NCBI RefSeq assembly: GCF_030142155.1
Contig: NZ_CP126247.1
Location: 3,472,001-3,536,000 of the forward strand
DNA from: Arthrobacter sp. zg-Y820
Lineage (GTDB): Bacteria; Actinomycetota; Actinomycetes; Actinomycetales; Micrococcaceae
Direction of reading: 5' to 3'
Length of the DNA: 64,000 nucleotides
Below the pieces are notes generated by a model. The model did no database searches. It was not told the DNA's origin and worked only from the letters and a program-made list of their open reading frames with translations. The position numbers and the translations under genes were made by a program. The first letter of the stretch is position 1, and every line of letters starts with the position of its first letter. Below are positions 42,553 through 51,822 of the stretch, one piece after another.

Positions 42553-42615
42553 AATTCCCCCGAAATTCTCGGCCGGCGGCCGGTTATTTGTTCAGAGTCT
42601 ACGGAGAAGTCCGGT

Positions 42616-43161
42616 TCAGGCCGGGAGGTCATGCCATTCGAACCCTGTGGTGTCCTTGCTTTCCCAATCCTGGCGCAGAATCGCATAGGCCACCGATGCA
42701 ACGCGGGGACCCTCAGCGGTGGGCCAGCCGAGACGGTAGTGCGCTTCCTTGAGGAAACCTGCACGGAGGAAGGTCTTGCGCATGGCGATGTTGTCCTCCC
42801 GCGTCTGGCCCTCAAACCGCACCGGTTCCGGAAACTGCTCAAACACCTTGGTGCACAGCGCGGCAAGCACCTTTGGCCCCAGGCCTTTGCCGCGGAACGC
42901 CTCGGCCAGGCGTAAATCAAACATGGGGGTGTCCTCGTCGAGGTCGTCCAGGACGACCAGCCCAATCCGCGCGCCGTCGTCGTCGATCCAGTAGCCGTGG
43001 GATTCCCCTGACCAGAAACGCCCGCTGGCCACGGCCTCACGGGCTGATTCCTCCGAATGCTCGGGCAGCACATGGAACGGAAACCGGTTGGTGGTCAGGA
43101 ACCGAACCAGCTCGTCGGTGTCCCGTTTGGAATTCGCCATGGGACTGAAGGTAATGGGCAT
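42616..43161 (-). CDS. GNAT N-acetyltransferase
   Basis: 181 aa. LRLAEAFRGKGLGPKVLAAL is the acetyl-CoA loop and DNIAMRKTFLRAGFLKEAHY the C-terminal substrate block. Substrate unknown. It is separated from the ABC operon by 63 bases. The ATG at 43159-43161 is 80 bases from the start of the divergent gene. Confidence 0.85.
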   Translation of the reverse strand: MPITFSPMANSKRDTDELVRFLTTNRFPFHVLPEHSEESAREAVASGRFWSGESHGYWIDDDGARIGLVVLDDLDEDTPMFDLRLAEAFRGKGLGPKVLAALCTKVFEQFPEPVRFEGQTREDNIAMRKTFLRAGFLKEAHYRLGWPTAEGPRVASVAYAILRQDWESKDTTGFEWHDLPA

Positions 43162-43241
43162 GGTGGGACTCTATAGAACGACAGTAGGGTGTGGAAGCAG
43201 CACCTGTTTTTAGGACTTTCCAACCCATCGACGGGGGAACC

Positions 43242-43922
43242 ATGAAACGCGTTATTTCGACGGGCGAAATCACCGTTGATACGGCAGCGCAGAATCTGCG
43301 GGATTTCTTCACCGAAATTATGCCGCGCACCGGTTTGGTCCGCAGTAGTTCCCGGTTTGATTCCTGGGCCGGCGGCGGTGATGCCCCCGAAACGGTGAAC
43401 CGGATTACCGCCGACGACCTAGTGGCTGCCTCCTTTCGGTCGGTGAAGATTCCACCGCGGACAGCCATAGCCGTTTTGGAGACCCGGGCGGAGGAGATCT
43501 CCGATCTCCTGGCGCAGATCCCAGCGGATGTGGACCTTCCCTACGCGGACCCGCAGCGGGATCTGGGTGCCGAGAGTGCCGCCCGGCAGCTGTGGAACCT
43601 GCTCCGCGGAAAGCACGACGACGCGGGCTGGGGCGTGGGACCGAGCACCACCAGCAAGATCATGGCTCGGAAACGGCCGCGGCTGATCCCGGTTTATGAT
43701 TCCATCATCCGCCGGGTGACCGCGCTGCCCGGGCCCAAGGACCAGTGGCTCTACTGGCACACGTCCTATGCTGACGGTGTGCTGACCGAACGGTTGGCTG
43801 AAATTCGGGCCAAGTCCGGTATCACCGAACCTATTTCGGAACTGCGGCAACTGGATATCGTGCTCTGGATGCACGGCAAGCGGCAGGGTTTCGAACCGCA
43901 GGGCGAGGACCTCGAAAGCTGA
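43242..43922 (+). CDS. DUF6308 family protein
   Basis: 226 aa. Blocks NRITADDLVAASFRSVKIP, LETRAEEISDLLAQIP, AARQLWNLLRGK and SKIMARKRPRLIPVYDSIIR match an uncharacterised actinobacterial family (DUF6308). No catalytic motif. ATG at 43242 preceded by GGGGGAACC; the longer frame has no ribosome-binding site. Confidence 0.75.
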   Translation: MKRVISTGEITVDTAAQNLRDFFTEIMPRTGLVRSSSRFDSWAGGGDAPETVNRITADDLVAASFRSVKIPPRTAIAVLETRAEEISDLLAQIPADVDLPYADPQRDLGAESAARQLWNLLRGKHDDAGWGVGPSTTSKIMARKRPRLIPVYDSIIRRVTALPGPKDQWLYWHTSYADGVLTERLAEIRAKSGITEPISELRQLDIVLWMHGKRQGFEPQGEDLES

Positions 43923-44011
43923 ACTCCGGCATAATCCAGCCAGCCCCGAGCGTCTCCAAGCGTCGTATCCGTCGCACCTCTCGTATATCTGTCGCATCTA
44001 AGGAAAAACCC

Positions 44012-44410
44012 ATGAACACCAAATCCGGCACTGGTCCAGCACCCGAACGCGTCCAGCCGGACCCACCGGCCGACCCGCCCACACCGGAACGGGCAGCAGA
44101 CAGCTCTTGGCTGGGGACGCCGTCGGGCATTGTGGCACTGGTCGCCCTGGTGCTCTCGGTCTTCCTGCCGCCCCTGTTTTTCCCGCTGGCGGGCCTGGCC
44201 TTCGTGCTGGCGGTCGTTGCCCTGGTCCGGCGCCGGCCGCGCCCGCGCAGCGCCCTGGTGGTAACGATCATCAGCGGGGTGCTGCTGCTGGTGGTCTTGG
44301 CGATCGGGATCCTGGTATCGGGAATGATTCTCCAGATGGAAGATTCCGGGGGATCCGGCGAGCCGGGGGCTCCTGCAGCCCCTGCGTCGGCGCCTGCGGA
44401 GCAGCCCTAG
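44012..44410 (+). CDS. Small DUF4190-like membrane protein
   Basis: 132 aa. A Pro/Asp-rich N-terminus is followed by two helices: GIVALVALVLSVFLPPLFFP and VVTIISGVLLLVVLAIGILV, separated by VRRRPRPRSA. The C-terminus is Ala/Pro-rich. It resembles DUF4190-type proteins. The preceding 90 bases contain AAGGAAAAACC before the ATG. Confidence 0.65.
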   Translation: MNTKSGTGPAPERVQPDPPADPPTPERAADSSWLGTPSGIVALVALVLSVFLPPLFFPLAGLAFVLAVVALVRRRPRPRSALVVTIISGVLLLVVLAIGILVSGMILQMEDSGGSGEPGAPAAPASAPAEQP

Positions 44411-44418
44411 CTGCCGGT

Positions 44419-45564
44419 TCAGTCCGCCTTGTACGGCACTGGTTCGGGTAGCCCTGCTTCGCGGCGGACCCGCCGGGAAAACCGCTCGATGGATTTCAGG
44501 GCGGCCACCACATCGGCGGGTCCGACATCGAATGGCATGGACTTCATGGTCTCCCCCGGCACCGTGGACGCCTCCGCCACCAGATCGAGTTCGCGGGCGT
44601 CCTCGACTGACAGCCCCACTTCGGTCAGCGTGTTCGGCAAACCGACCCGCGTGGTGAATTCCACAAAATCTCGGACTTCCGCGGTCGGTGCACCCTCAAG
44701 CACCAGCTGGGTCAGCGAGCCGATGTTCACCTTCTGCCCGTGCGCCAACCCGTGCGTTTGCGGTGCTGCGGTCAGCCCGTTGTGAATGGCGTGCGCCGCC
44801 GCCAATCCGCCGGATTCGAAGCCGAGGCCGGAAAGCAGCGTATTGGCCTCAATAACCTTCTCCAGCGCCGGAGTCACCACATGGTCCCGCGCGGCATCAA
44901 GTGCCGGGAGTGCGAACTCCCAAAGAACGTCCCAACTCAGCCGGGCCAGCGCTGTGCCGGTCTGGGTGGGCAGGCCCCCGGCCATGGTCAGCGAGTTGGA
45001 GGCAGCGGTGGCGCGCGCTTCGAGCCAGGTCGCCAGCGCGTCTCCTACGCCGTAGGCCAGGAACGACGCCGGTGCATTGGCGACAATCTGCGAGTCCACC
45101 AGCACCAGGTCCGGGTTCCGCGAAAAGAATCGATACTCCTCAAAGGCTCCATCGGCGGTGTAGATGACGGCGAGGGCCGACGTCGGCGCATCAGTGGAAG
45201 CCACGGTGGGCACCGACGCCCAGCGGATGCCTGCCGCATCTCCGGCTGCCTTGCACGCGTCGATGGTGCTGCCGCCACCGACTCCCACCACCACGTCGGC
45301 GCCAGCAGCCCGAATGGCGCCGGTTAACCTGTCGATCTCGGCAGCGGTGGGGGTTCCGTTAAAAACTTCGCGGGTCAGCGGCAGCTCATGGGTCTGCAGC
45401 GAGGTGGTGACATCGTGGCCCACGAAACCCCAGACGACGTCGTCCGCCACCATGAGCGGAGTCTTGCCGATCTGTGCCAGGAACTCGCCCAGGCGGTGAA
45501 TAGCGCCGGCACCCTGCACATAACGACCGGGACTGATTACGGTACGAATTGGTGTCTGCTTCAT
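44419..45564 (-). CDS. gldA: Glycerol dehydrogenase
   Basis: 381 aa. NAD site VVVGVGGGSTIDACKAAGDA, metal-site segments LAYGVGDALATWLEARATAA and GLAAAHAIHNGLTAAPQTHG containing the metal-ligand His residues. Oxidises glycerol to dihydroxyacetone with NAD+ and Zn2+. Length normal for GldA. Stop lies 9 bases from the end of the convergent membrane protein. Confidence 0.93.
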   Translation of the reverse strand: MKQTPIRTVISPGRYVQGAGAIHRLGEFLAQIGKTPLMVADDVVWGFVGHDVTTSLQTHELPLTREVFNGTPTAAEIDRLTGAIRAAGADVVVGVGGGSTIDACKAAGDAAGIRWASVPTVASTDAPTSALAVIYTADGAFEEYRFFSRNPDLVLVDSQIVANAPASFLAYGVGDALATWLEARATAASNSLTMAGGLPTQTGTALARLSWDVLWEFALPALDAARDHVVTPALEKVIEANTLLSGLGFESGGLAAAHAIHNGLTAAPQTHGLAHGQKVNIGSLTQLVLEGAPTAEVRDFVEFTTRVGLPNTLTEVGLSVEDARELDLVAEASTVPGETMKSMPFDVGPADVVAALKSIERFSRRVRREAGLPEPVPYKAD

Positions 45565-45688
45565 CAGGAACTCCTGGTCCGCGTGGAGGACGGCGGGTCA
45601 ACCGCCGCCTTCAGCGTAGGGGGCTGCCCCACTCCACGGCTAGGGTGGCGCCGTCTTCCTCCGGAGCAGCCCTACGCCGCTCCGGACA

Positions 45689-47338
45689 TCAAGAAGCCCC
45701 GACATCCCGGCGGCGGAACCCGACCAGACCGGCGACCGCCAAAACGGCGGCGAACAGACCCATCAGGACCAGCGGTTCAGCCACCAATTCAGCACTCGGA
45801 ACCAGCGGGACGTGGGCAAGCGGTGAAAGGTCGGTGGCCCAATCGGGGAGGCCGAGCAGCGAACCCAGATACAGCACGACGGCGGCCCACACCACCGGCG
45901 CCCAGGCCAGGGGCAAGATTTTGGGGGCCAGGCCATACAGCGCGACGGCGATGGCTGCGGCCAGCGCGACGGCCGGCAAATAGGCGAGCGCAGCGAGCGT
46001 GAGCTTGCCGGCCCAGCCGGCGTCGCCGGTTCCCGCCCAGACGCCCATTCCGGTGCCGAACCCGCCCACCGCGGTGAGCAGGATCGTCTGCACGGCCACC
46101 ACACCCAGCCAGCGGATGAGCAGCCCCGGCCGTGAGCTGCCGGTGACCAGCAGCTGCTCGACGCGGCCCGCATCTTCCTCGCCGCGCAGCCGCAGGACGC
46201 CGGAAACGCTGAAGATCAGCGGCGCGACCATGAGAAAGGAGAGGAGGGCGGAGGCGAAGCTGGTGGTCACGTCCGCCAGATCGACGGCGATCAGGTTCCC
46301 CAGCTCCGGAACATCGGCGAATGCGTCCTCCAGCGAGTTGGCCAGGGCACCAGACGCGGCTGCGAAGAGGAAGACGCCAGCTGCCCAGGCCGCAAAGGAA
46401 CCGCGCAGCAGCCGGCTCGCAAGGCCCGCCGGCGAGAGCAGTGTGCGGGGGGCGGCCGCGGGCCCGGGGTGCGGCTGGCGAAGCCCGGCCCCCAGATCCC
46501 GCCGCTGGGCCAGATACACGGCCAGGGCCAGAAGCAGCACGGTCGCCACGGCGGCCAGCGCCAGCGGTTCCCAGCGCAGGTCCACATAGAAGCGGGCCTG
46601 CTGGGCCCACGCAAGCGGGGAGAACCAGGACAGCCACGAGCCCTGGTTGTTGATTACGTCGCCGATGCCGCGGATCAGGAAGGCGGCCGCCAGGACGGCC
46701 ATCGCGGTTCCGGTTGCGCTGCGGGCGTGTTCCGTCAGCTGGGCGGACACCGCCGCCACGCCGGCGAAGACCAGGCCGGTGAGTGCCGTCCCGACGCCGA
46801 GGGCCACCGAACTGGCCATTTCCAGGCCCGACCCCGCAAGGGCAGCTATTGTTGCGGCACCGACAGCCGCATTGGCGACGGCAACCGTGAGCACCGCTGC
46901 GGCAGCCGGCGCGAACCGGCCCACGGGCAGCGCGCGCAGCATCTCCATCCGCCCGGATTCCTCCTCGGCGCGGGTGTGCCGGACCACCAGGAGGATGCTC
47001 ATGATCGCCGCGGCCAGGAAAAGATACAGCGAGAGCTCGTTGGCGACCATGGCACCGAACGTGTAGTTCTCCAGCCCAAAAGCCGGCCCGGTCATCATGA
47101 CCGCCGCGGGGTTGGCCATCAGGCCCGCCCGCGCCTGCAGCGCTTCCGGCGTGTTGTAGGTGACTTCGAAGCTGGCCATGGACCCGGCCACCGCGAGTCC
47201 GACCGCCAGGGTCCAGACCAGGATGCGGATCCGGTCCAGACGCAGGTTCAGCCGCAGCAGCCCGCCGGTGGCGGCCCACGGGGCTGAGGATCGCCGCTCG
47301 ACGGCGGCGGGGCGGGAAACCGCGGCTGCGGTGCTCAT
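45689..47338 (-). CDS. ABC exporter permease, large two-domain type
   Basis: 549 aa with about 12 helices, twice the usual permease size. Blocks such as VRHTRAEEESGRMEMLRALPV, VLRLRGEEDAGRVEQLLVTG and FGLENYTFGAMVANELSLYL are typical of the large actinobacterial permeases that act with a single ATPase. It overlaps the ATPase stop by 4 bases. Substrate unknown; a TetR gene with a palindromic operator lies upstream, so drug or toxin export is likely. Confidence 0.88.
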   Translation of the reverse strand: MSTAAAVSRPAAVERRSSAPWAATGGLLRLNLRLDRIRILVWTLAVGLAVAGSMASFEVTYNTPEALQARAGLMANPAAVMMTGPAFGLENYTFGAMVANELSLYLFLAAAIMSILLVVRHTRAEEESGRMEMLRALPVGRFAPAAAAVLTVAVANAAVGAATIAALAGSGLEMASSVALGVGTALTGLVFAGVAAVSAQLTEHARSATGTAMAVLAAAFLIRGIGDVINNQGSWLSWFSPLAWAQQARFYVDLRWEPLALAAVATVLLLALAVYLAQRRDLGAGLRQPHPGPAAAPRTLLSPAGLASRLLRGSFAAWAAGVFLFAAASGALANSLEDAFADVPELGNLIAVDLADVTTSFASALLSFLMVAPLIFSVSGVLRLRGEEDAGRVEQLLVTGSSRPGLLIRWLGVVAVQTILLTAVGGFGTGMGVWAGTGDAGWAGKLTLAALAYLPAVALAAAIAVALYGLAPKILPLAWAPVVWAAVVLYLGSLLGLPDWATDLSPLAHVPLVPSAELVAEPLVLMGLFAAVLAVAGLVGFRRRDVGAS

Positions 47339-48276
47339 CGGACTGCCTCTTCCGTGGCTGTCTCGCCGTAGTGGCGCAGGAACAACTCTTCCAGCGACGG
47401 CGGGGTAATGGTCAGGTTCTCGACGCCTGCGTCGGCGAGCAGCAGCAGGATGTCGTTGACGCGGGCGTTGTCGACGTCGAACCGCAGGTAACCGTCGTCA
47501 ACGCTGAGGTTGTGCACTCCGGCGGCGGCGGAGAGGGCGGCGGGATCCGCCGTCGTCGTCGCGGTCACCGCGGAACGGGTCAGGTGGCGCAGCTGCCCCA
47601 TGGTGCCCGTTTCGACGTCGCGTCCGGCGCGGATGATGGTCACTGTGTCGCACAGCTTCTCCACCTCGCCGAGGATGTGGCTGGAGAGCAGCACCGTGCG
47701 GCCGTCCTCCCGCAGGCTGCGGACCTCATCGGTGAACACCGCTTCCATCAGCGGATCCAGTCCGGAGGTGGGTTCGTCGAGGAGGTAGAGGTCGGCGTCG
47801 GAGGCGAGCGCAGCCACCAGGGCAACCTTTTGCCGGTTGCCCTTGGAATAGGTCCGCGCCTTCTTGGTGGGATCCAGTTCGAAGCGCTCGAGCAGTTCGG
47901 TGCGGCGTCGGGAACCCCGGCTACGCCGGGCGCCCTGCTCGCTGCCGTTGCGGCCGCTGTGCAGGCGGGTGAAGATGTCGATCGCTTCACCGCCGGTCAG
48001 GTTCGGCCAGAGGCTGGTATCCCCCGGAACATACGCGATGCGCCGGTGGATGGCGACGGCGTCAGCCCAGGGATCGAGTCCCAGGACTCGGGCGGTTCCG
48101 GCGTCCGCGCGCAGGACGCCGAGGAGGACGCGGATGGCTGTGGACTTTCCGGCGCCGTTTGGCCCGAGGAAGCCGGCCACCTGCCCGGGCTCGACGGCGA
48201 GCGAGAAGCCGTCCAGGGCGCGGGTTGAGCCGAAGGTCTTGACCAGATTGGCGGTTTCGATGGCGAGCTGGGTCAT
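47335..48276 (-). CDS. ABC transporter ATP-binding protein (exporter)
   Basis: 313 aa. Walker A GPNGAGKS (in FLGPNGAGKSTAIRVLLG), signature YSKGNRQKVALVAAL (a common SxGN variant of LSGGQ), Walker B DLYLLDEPTSGLD, switch His in VLLSSHILGEVEKL. The C-terminal accessory region is present. Operon partner of the large permease. The promoter region contains the 30-bp palindrome. Confidence 0.92.
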   Translation of the reverse strand: MTQLAIETANLVKTFGSTRALDGFSLAVEPGQVAGFLGPNGAGKSTAIRVLLGVLRADAGTARVLGLDPWADAVAIHRRIAYVPGDTSLWPNLTGGEAIDIFTRLHSGRNGSEQGARRSRGSRRRTELLERFELDPTKKARTYSKGNRQKVALVAALASDADLYLLDEPTSGLDPLMEAVFTDEVRSLREDGRTVLLSSHILGEVEKLCDTVTIIRAGRDVETGTMGQLRHLTRSAVTATTTADPAALSAAAGVHNLSVDDGYLRFDVDNARVNDILLLLADAGVENLTITPPSLEELFLRHYGETATEEAVR

Positions 48277-48386
48277 GAGGAACTCCGGTGCGATGAGGCG
48301 TTGCTGGGAGTGCTGTTGACTGGGCAGGCCGGCTGCCCGGAAGGCGGTTGACGGTCCTCAAGACGAAGACCATGGGCACCTGAAGC

Positions 48387-48416
48387 GAATCGATGTACCA
48401 TATGGTACATCGATTC
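48387..48416. promoter_or_regulatory. Perfect 30-bp palindrome, probable TetR operator
   Basis: The half-site GAATCGATGTACCAT is followed immediately by its exact complement, giving a 30-base perfect palindrome in the 207-base divergent region between the ABC exporter (start 48276) and the DUF2867-TetR genes (start 48484). Length and symmetry fit TetR-family operators. The core TACCATATGGTA might overlap a -10 element on either strand. Confidence 0.82.
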
Positions 48417-48483
48417 CTTGTGATGCACATCTCATTTTTTCCTCCATCTTCTCTCCCGATTTCCTCCGCAAGGAGACCTGACC

Positions 48484-49101
48484 ATGGCACACCCATCCAC
48501 GGAACATCCACCGGCAGACGGCCCCTGGCGAATCCATGAGGTCGCTCCTGATTTCCGCCTTTACGGAGTCTGGGACCTGCCCACCCCCGGCGGCGCCGGG
48601 GACTTCCCCAAACTGGTCCATCTGTTCGCCGCCGGAGATACCGCCGACAACCCCTCCCGCATCGCCCGCCTGCTTTTCCCCATTCGATGGAAGCTGGGCG
48701 CACTGTTCGGCTGGGACGGCGCCGGGGCCGGGATCGGCAGCCGGGTCCAGTCATTGCGCGAGCGGCTGCCATCCGATCTGCGCGAAGCCCCGCCCGGTCC
48801 GGCCTTTCCCACCCTCCCGTTCTCTCCGGTTTTCCTCCTGGAGCGAGAAGCTGCTGCCGAAATGGCCAACCGCACGGTGCACGGGGTGCTGCACCTGAGG
48901 TGGGTGCCTGACGAGGCCGGCGGCTACCACGGCCAAATGGCCGTACTGGTGAAGCCCAACGGCCTCCTGGGCCGAATGTACATGGCGGGGATTACTCCCT
49001 TCCGGCACCTGCTCGTCTATCCACCCCTGCTGCGCGGCATCGGAGAGGACTGGCGCCGCGCTGCGGCGCAGAGCAGCGCGGATCCGCATGGCCGGGCGTG
49101 A
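48484..49101 (+). CDS. DUF2867 family protein
   Basis: 205 aa. Blocks APDFRLYGVWDLPTPGGAGD, FPIRWKLGALFGWDGAGAGI and MAVLVKPNGLLGRMYMAGIT, then PFRHLLVYPPLLRGIGEDW, define DUF2867, a START-like family of unknown function often next to TetR genes. CAAGGAGACCTGACC precedes the ATG. Its 3' end overlaps the TetR start by 14 bases. Confidence 0.82.
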   Translation: MAHPSTEHPPADGPWRIHEVAPDFRLYGVWDLPTPGGAGDFPKLVHLFAAGDTADNPSRIARLLFPIRWKLGALFGWDGAGAGIGSRVQSLRERLPSDLREAPPGPAFPTLPFSPVFLLEREAAAEMANRTVHGVLHLRWVPDEAGGYHGQMAVLVKPNGLLGRMYMAGITPFRHLLVYPPLLRGIGEDWRRAAAQSSADPHGRA

Positions 49102-49711
49102 GGCCGGCTCCGGCCGGGAGCAGTTGCTGCAGGCCGCGTTGGCGTATTTTGCGGCGAATGGAGTGCACAACCAGAGCCTGCGCAGCCTCGCCGCAAACAT
49201 TGGCACCAGCCATCGCATGCTCAACTATCACTTCGGCTCCCGCGAAGGGCTGCTGACCGAGGTGGTGGCAGCCGTCGAGCGCCGGCAACGGGAGGCGTAC
49301 GCCAGCCTTTTCCGCGTCGACTCGGACCCTGCCGCCTCCCCGCGCGAGATGACCGCACTTTTTTGGAACCGCATGGTTGATGAAACATTGACCTACGGCC
49401 CGCTGGTATTCGAGCTTGCATCCCATGCCATGCAGGGCGAGCCGCATGCCCGCATTCTGAGGCAAACCCTGGTGGCCCCCTGGCTTGACGCCATGGAAGA
49501 CAGTTTGGTTCGCGTGGGCTACGACCCCGGTACCGCCCGCATGCAGGCCCGGCTGGCCCTTGCCGTGGTCAACGGCCTGCTGTTTGACCTGCTGCTGACA
49601 GGCGACCGGGCCGGCGCGAGTGAGGCCCACGGCCACTTCCTGGACCTCATCGGCCTCGGCGACCGGACCTGGCCAGGCAGTGACGGCGCCGGCGGGGCGG
49701 TGCTAACCTGA
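49088..49711 (+). CDS. TetR family transcriptional regulator
   Basis: 207 aa. N-terminal helix-turn-helix: LLQAALAYFAANGVHNQSLR, then SLAANIGTSHRMLNYHFGSR with the conserved YHFGSREGLL end. The C-terminal ligand domain is not recognisable by family. Translationally coupled to DUF2867 (14-base overlap). Likely represses its own operon and the divergent ABC exporter through the 30-bp palindrome. Confidence 0.88.
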   Translation: MAGREAGSGREQLLQAALAYFAANGVHNQSLRSLAANIGTSHRMLNYHFGSREGLLTEVVAAVERRQREAYASLFRVDSDPAASPREMTALFWNRMVDETLTYGPLVFELASHAMQGEPHARILRQTLVAPWLDAMEDSLVRVGYDPGTARMQARLALAVVNGLLFDLLLTGDRAGASEAHGHFLDLIGLGDRTWPGSDGAGGAVLT

Positions 49712-49717
49712 GAGCAC

Positions 49718-49733
49718 TCGAAAGTGTGTTCTA
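49718..49733 (+). promoter_or_regulatory. SOS-like box upstream of umuD-umuC
   Basis: TCGAAAGTGTGTTCTA matches the actinobacterial LexA consensus TCGAAC-N4-GTTCGA at 10 of 12 fixed positions, 29 bases before the umuD ATG. It implies LexA control and DNA-damage induction of the pair. Confidence 0.75.
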
Positions 49734-49761
49734 GAAAAGTCGATTCTTGGGAGGATGCGGC

Positions 49762-50193
49762 ATGGCGGTTTTTTCCTCGAACCCTTCCCCGCGCTCCGGA
49801 GGCAACGACGCGGCTCCGGCCAACCGTTCATCAACGCTTCCCGCCGGGTTCGCCTCCCCCGCGCAGGACTATTACGACGCCGGCATCGACCTGAACCGGC
49901 ATCTGATCCGCGATGCCACCTCCACGTTCATCATGCGGGTCTCCGGCGATGCCATGGACGGGGCCGGCATCAGCGACGGAGACGAGATCATCGTGGACCG
50001 GTCGCTGACGCCCAAGGACGGGTCCGTCGTCGTCGCCGTCCTGAACGGTGAATTGACCATCCGACGCCTGCTGCTCACCGGGCAGGGGATCTACCTGCAC
50101 GCCGACAGCCCGGGATCGACTGACATCCGCGTACCCGATCCGGCCGAGCTGTCTGTCTGGGGCGTGGTGACCCGGTGCCTGCACCACGTCTGA
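49762..50193 (+). CDS. umuD: UmuD homologue lacking both catalytic residues
   Basis: 143 aa. The fold of UmuD/LexA S24 peptidases is clear (FASPAQDYYDAGIDLN, ISDGDEIIVDRSL, VVVAVLNGELTIRRL). The Ala28-Gly29 cleavage site is kept. However the nucleophile Ser in GDSM is Ala64 (SGDAMDGAGI; codon GCC) and the general-base Lys in ELTVK is Arg101 (codon CGA). Self-cleavage should be impossible. The ATG at 49762 follows GGGAGGATGCGGC. It lies 33 bases before umuC, so a non-cleavable partner would act with it, or be cleaved in trans by another S24 peptidase. Confidence 0.85.
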   Translation: MAVFSSNPSPRSGGNDAAPANRSSTLPAGFASPAQDYYDAGIDLNRHLIRDATSTFIMRVSGDAMDGAGISDGDEIIVDRSLTPKDGSVVVAVLNGELTIRRLLLTGQGIYLHADSPGSTDIRVPDPAELSVWGVVTRCLHHV

Positions 50194-50226
50194 CCCCTCC
50201 CGCCTCCAGCAACCGGGAAGCCGCCC

Positions 50227-51513
50227 GTGGCTGAGCAGCAGCGTTTCGCCCTGGTGGACGTGAACAGTTTTTACGTCTCCTGCGAGCGCGTGTTCGATCC
50301 GAAGCTGGCCGGCATTCCCGTGGTGGTGCTCTCCAACAACGACGGCTGCGTGGTGGCGCGCTCCGATGAGGCCAAGGCGCTGGGCATCAAGACCGGGGAT
50401 CCGTGGTTCAAGCTCGCCGAATCCGCCCCGAAGCTGGGCCTGGTGCAGCGCTCGAGCAACTATGAGCTGTACGGAGACCTGAGTTCGCGGGTGATGCAGC
50501 TGCTGGCCCGCTTTTCCTCGGAACAGGAAATCTACTCCATCGACGAGTGTTTCCTGCACCTCCACGGAACCGACGAGCAGCTGCGCAGCCGCGGCGCCGA
50601 CATCCGCGCCGCGGCCGCGCGGAACATTGGCCTGCCGGTCTGCGTGGGAATCGGCGCCACCAAGACGCTGGCCAAATTCGCCAACCGGATTGCCAAACAG
50701 AATCCGCATCTGGGCGGAGTCTGCAACCTCGACACCCTGGGCCCCTCCGTCGTCGACACCATCATGTCCCGGGTGCCGGTGACCGGACTGTGGGGCGTGG
50801 GGTCGCGCAACGGTGCGCGGCTGAATGCACTGGGGATTCACACGGTCGCTGACCTGCGCGACGCCGATCCCGCCGTGATCCGCGCAAAGTTCTCGGTCGT
50901 GCTGCAGCGGACCGTGCTGGAACTGAACGGCACCGCGTGCATCCCGATGGAAACGGAATCCGCCGACAAGCAGCAGGTGCTCTTTTCCCGCAGCTTCGCG
51001 ACGCCGGTGACCACCCGCGAATCGATGCGCCAGGTCATGAGCCTCTACGCCCAGAAGGCAGCCATCCGGCTGGCGAAGGAGGGCCAGCTCGCCACCGTAA
51101 TGACGGTGTTTGCCGCGACATCCCGGTTCAACACGACGGCGGCATCCGCACCCTCGGTGACGGTGCGGCTGGAGCGGCCCACCGCGGATCCGCTGGTCCT
51201 CACCCGGGCGGCCATCACGGCGATGGACTCCCATGTGGTGGAGGGAGCACCGTATGCCAAGGCCGGCATCATGCTCACCGGCCTGTCCCCCGCCGGGGCG
51301 GAACCCGTTTTCGACCTGTTTGCCGCCGGCCCCGAACAGCCCGACATCGGTCCGCTGCTGGCCCAGGTCGCCGACAAGTACGGCGCGGCCAGCATCGGGC
51401 TGGGGCTGGCCGGCCTGGCCTCGGCCAAACCGGACTGGACCATGGCCCGGAAGTTCGCCTCGCCGCGCTTCACGACGGAATGGTCCGATCTGCCGGTGGT
51501 GAAGGCCGTTTAG
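50227..51513 (+). CDS. umuC: Y-family DNA polymerase V catalytic subunit
   Basis: 428 aa. Catalytic acidic residues in [20 protein letters not shown] and IYSIDECFL, steric segment [20 protein letters not shown], and the little finger plus the DUF4113 C-terminal region ([19 protein letters not shown]). Translesion synthesis over DNA lesions, mutagenic under SOS. The frame opens with GTG at 50227, with no strong ribosome-binding site; coupling to umuD is likely. Confidence 0.94.
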   Translation: MAEQQRFALVDVNSFYVSCERVFDPKLAGIPVVVLSNNDGCVVARSDEAKALGIKTGDPWFKLAESAPKLGLVQRSSNYELYGDLSSRVMQLLARFSSEQEIYSIDECFLHLHGTDEQLRSRGADIRAAAARNIGLPVCVGIGATKTLAKFANRIAKQNPHLGGVCNLDTLGPSVVDTIMSRVPVTGLWGVGSRNGARLNALGIHTVADLRDADPAVIRAKFSVVLQRTVLELNGTACIPMETESADKQQVLFSRSFATPVTTRESMRQVMSLYAQKAAIRLAKEGQLATVMTVFAATSRFNTTAASAPSVTVRLERPTADPLVLTRAAITAMDSHVVEGAPYAKAGIMLTGLSPAGAEPVFDLFAAGPEQPDIGPLLAQVADKYGAASIGLGLAGLASAKPDWTMARKFASPRFTTEWSDLPVVKAV

Positions 51514-51822
51514 GCGCGGGAGCTGCATGCGCCGGACCGAGGACGAATAGTTCCGGAACGGCGGAGCTTTTGCCGGCCGGGCAGCCGGCCAACACGCTGA
51601 GAACCGGGACGGCCCCGCCGTACTTGCAGGGAATCATGCCGCGTTGGCGGCGAACCAAAAATTTATGTGGATTCCGCATTCGACGCGGCAGTGACATCTT
51701 AAAAGTGGGCTAGAGTCGCTTTTCTAAGGATCGGGATCAATTCCAGACCTGTCACATAGCCCAAAATAGCCCGATCGCGCACGTCATGAATTATTCAGTC
51801 CAATTCAAATTGAGGACCAATT
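51514..51822 (+). other. 309-base region with possible structured leader
   Basis: Between umuC and the amino acid importer. No ORF of interest. GATCGGG (51729-51735) and CCCGATC (51770-51776) could pair; GGGCTA at 51708-51713 is complementary to TAGCCC at 51757-51762 and 51767-51772, so alternative pairings are possible. CAATTCAAATTG (51801-51812) is an inverted repeat just before the ribosome-binding site GAGGA. No known riboswitch class is recognised. Confidence 0.35.

Noticed and set aside
49831..51528. 565-codon open frame antisense to umuD-umuC
   Set aside because: It mirrors two strongly conserved genes and its translation is Gly/Arg/His-rich with no family motif; typical high-GC shadow.
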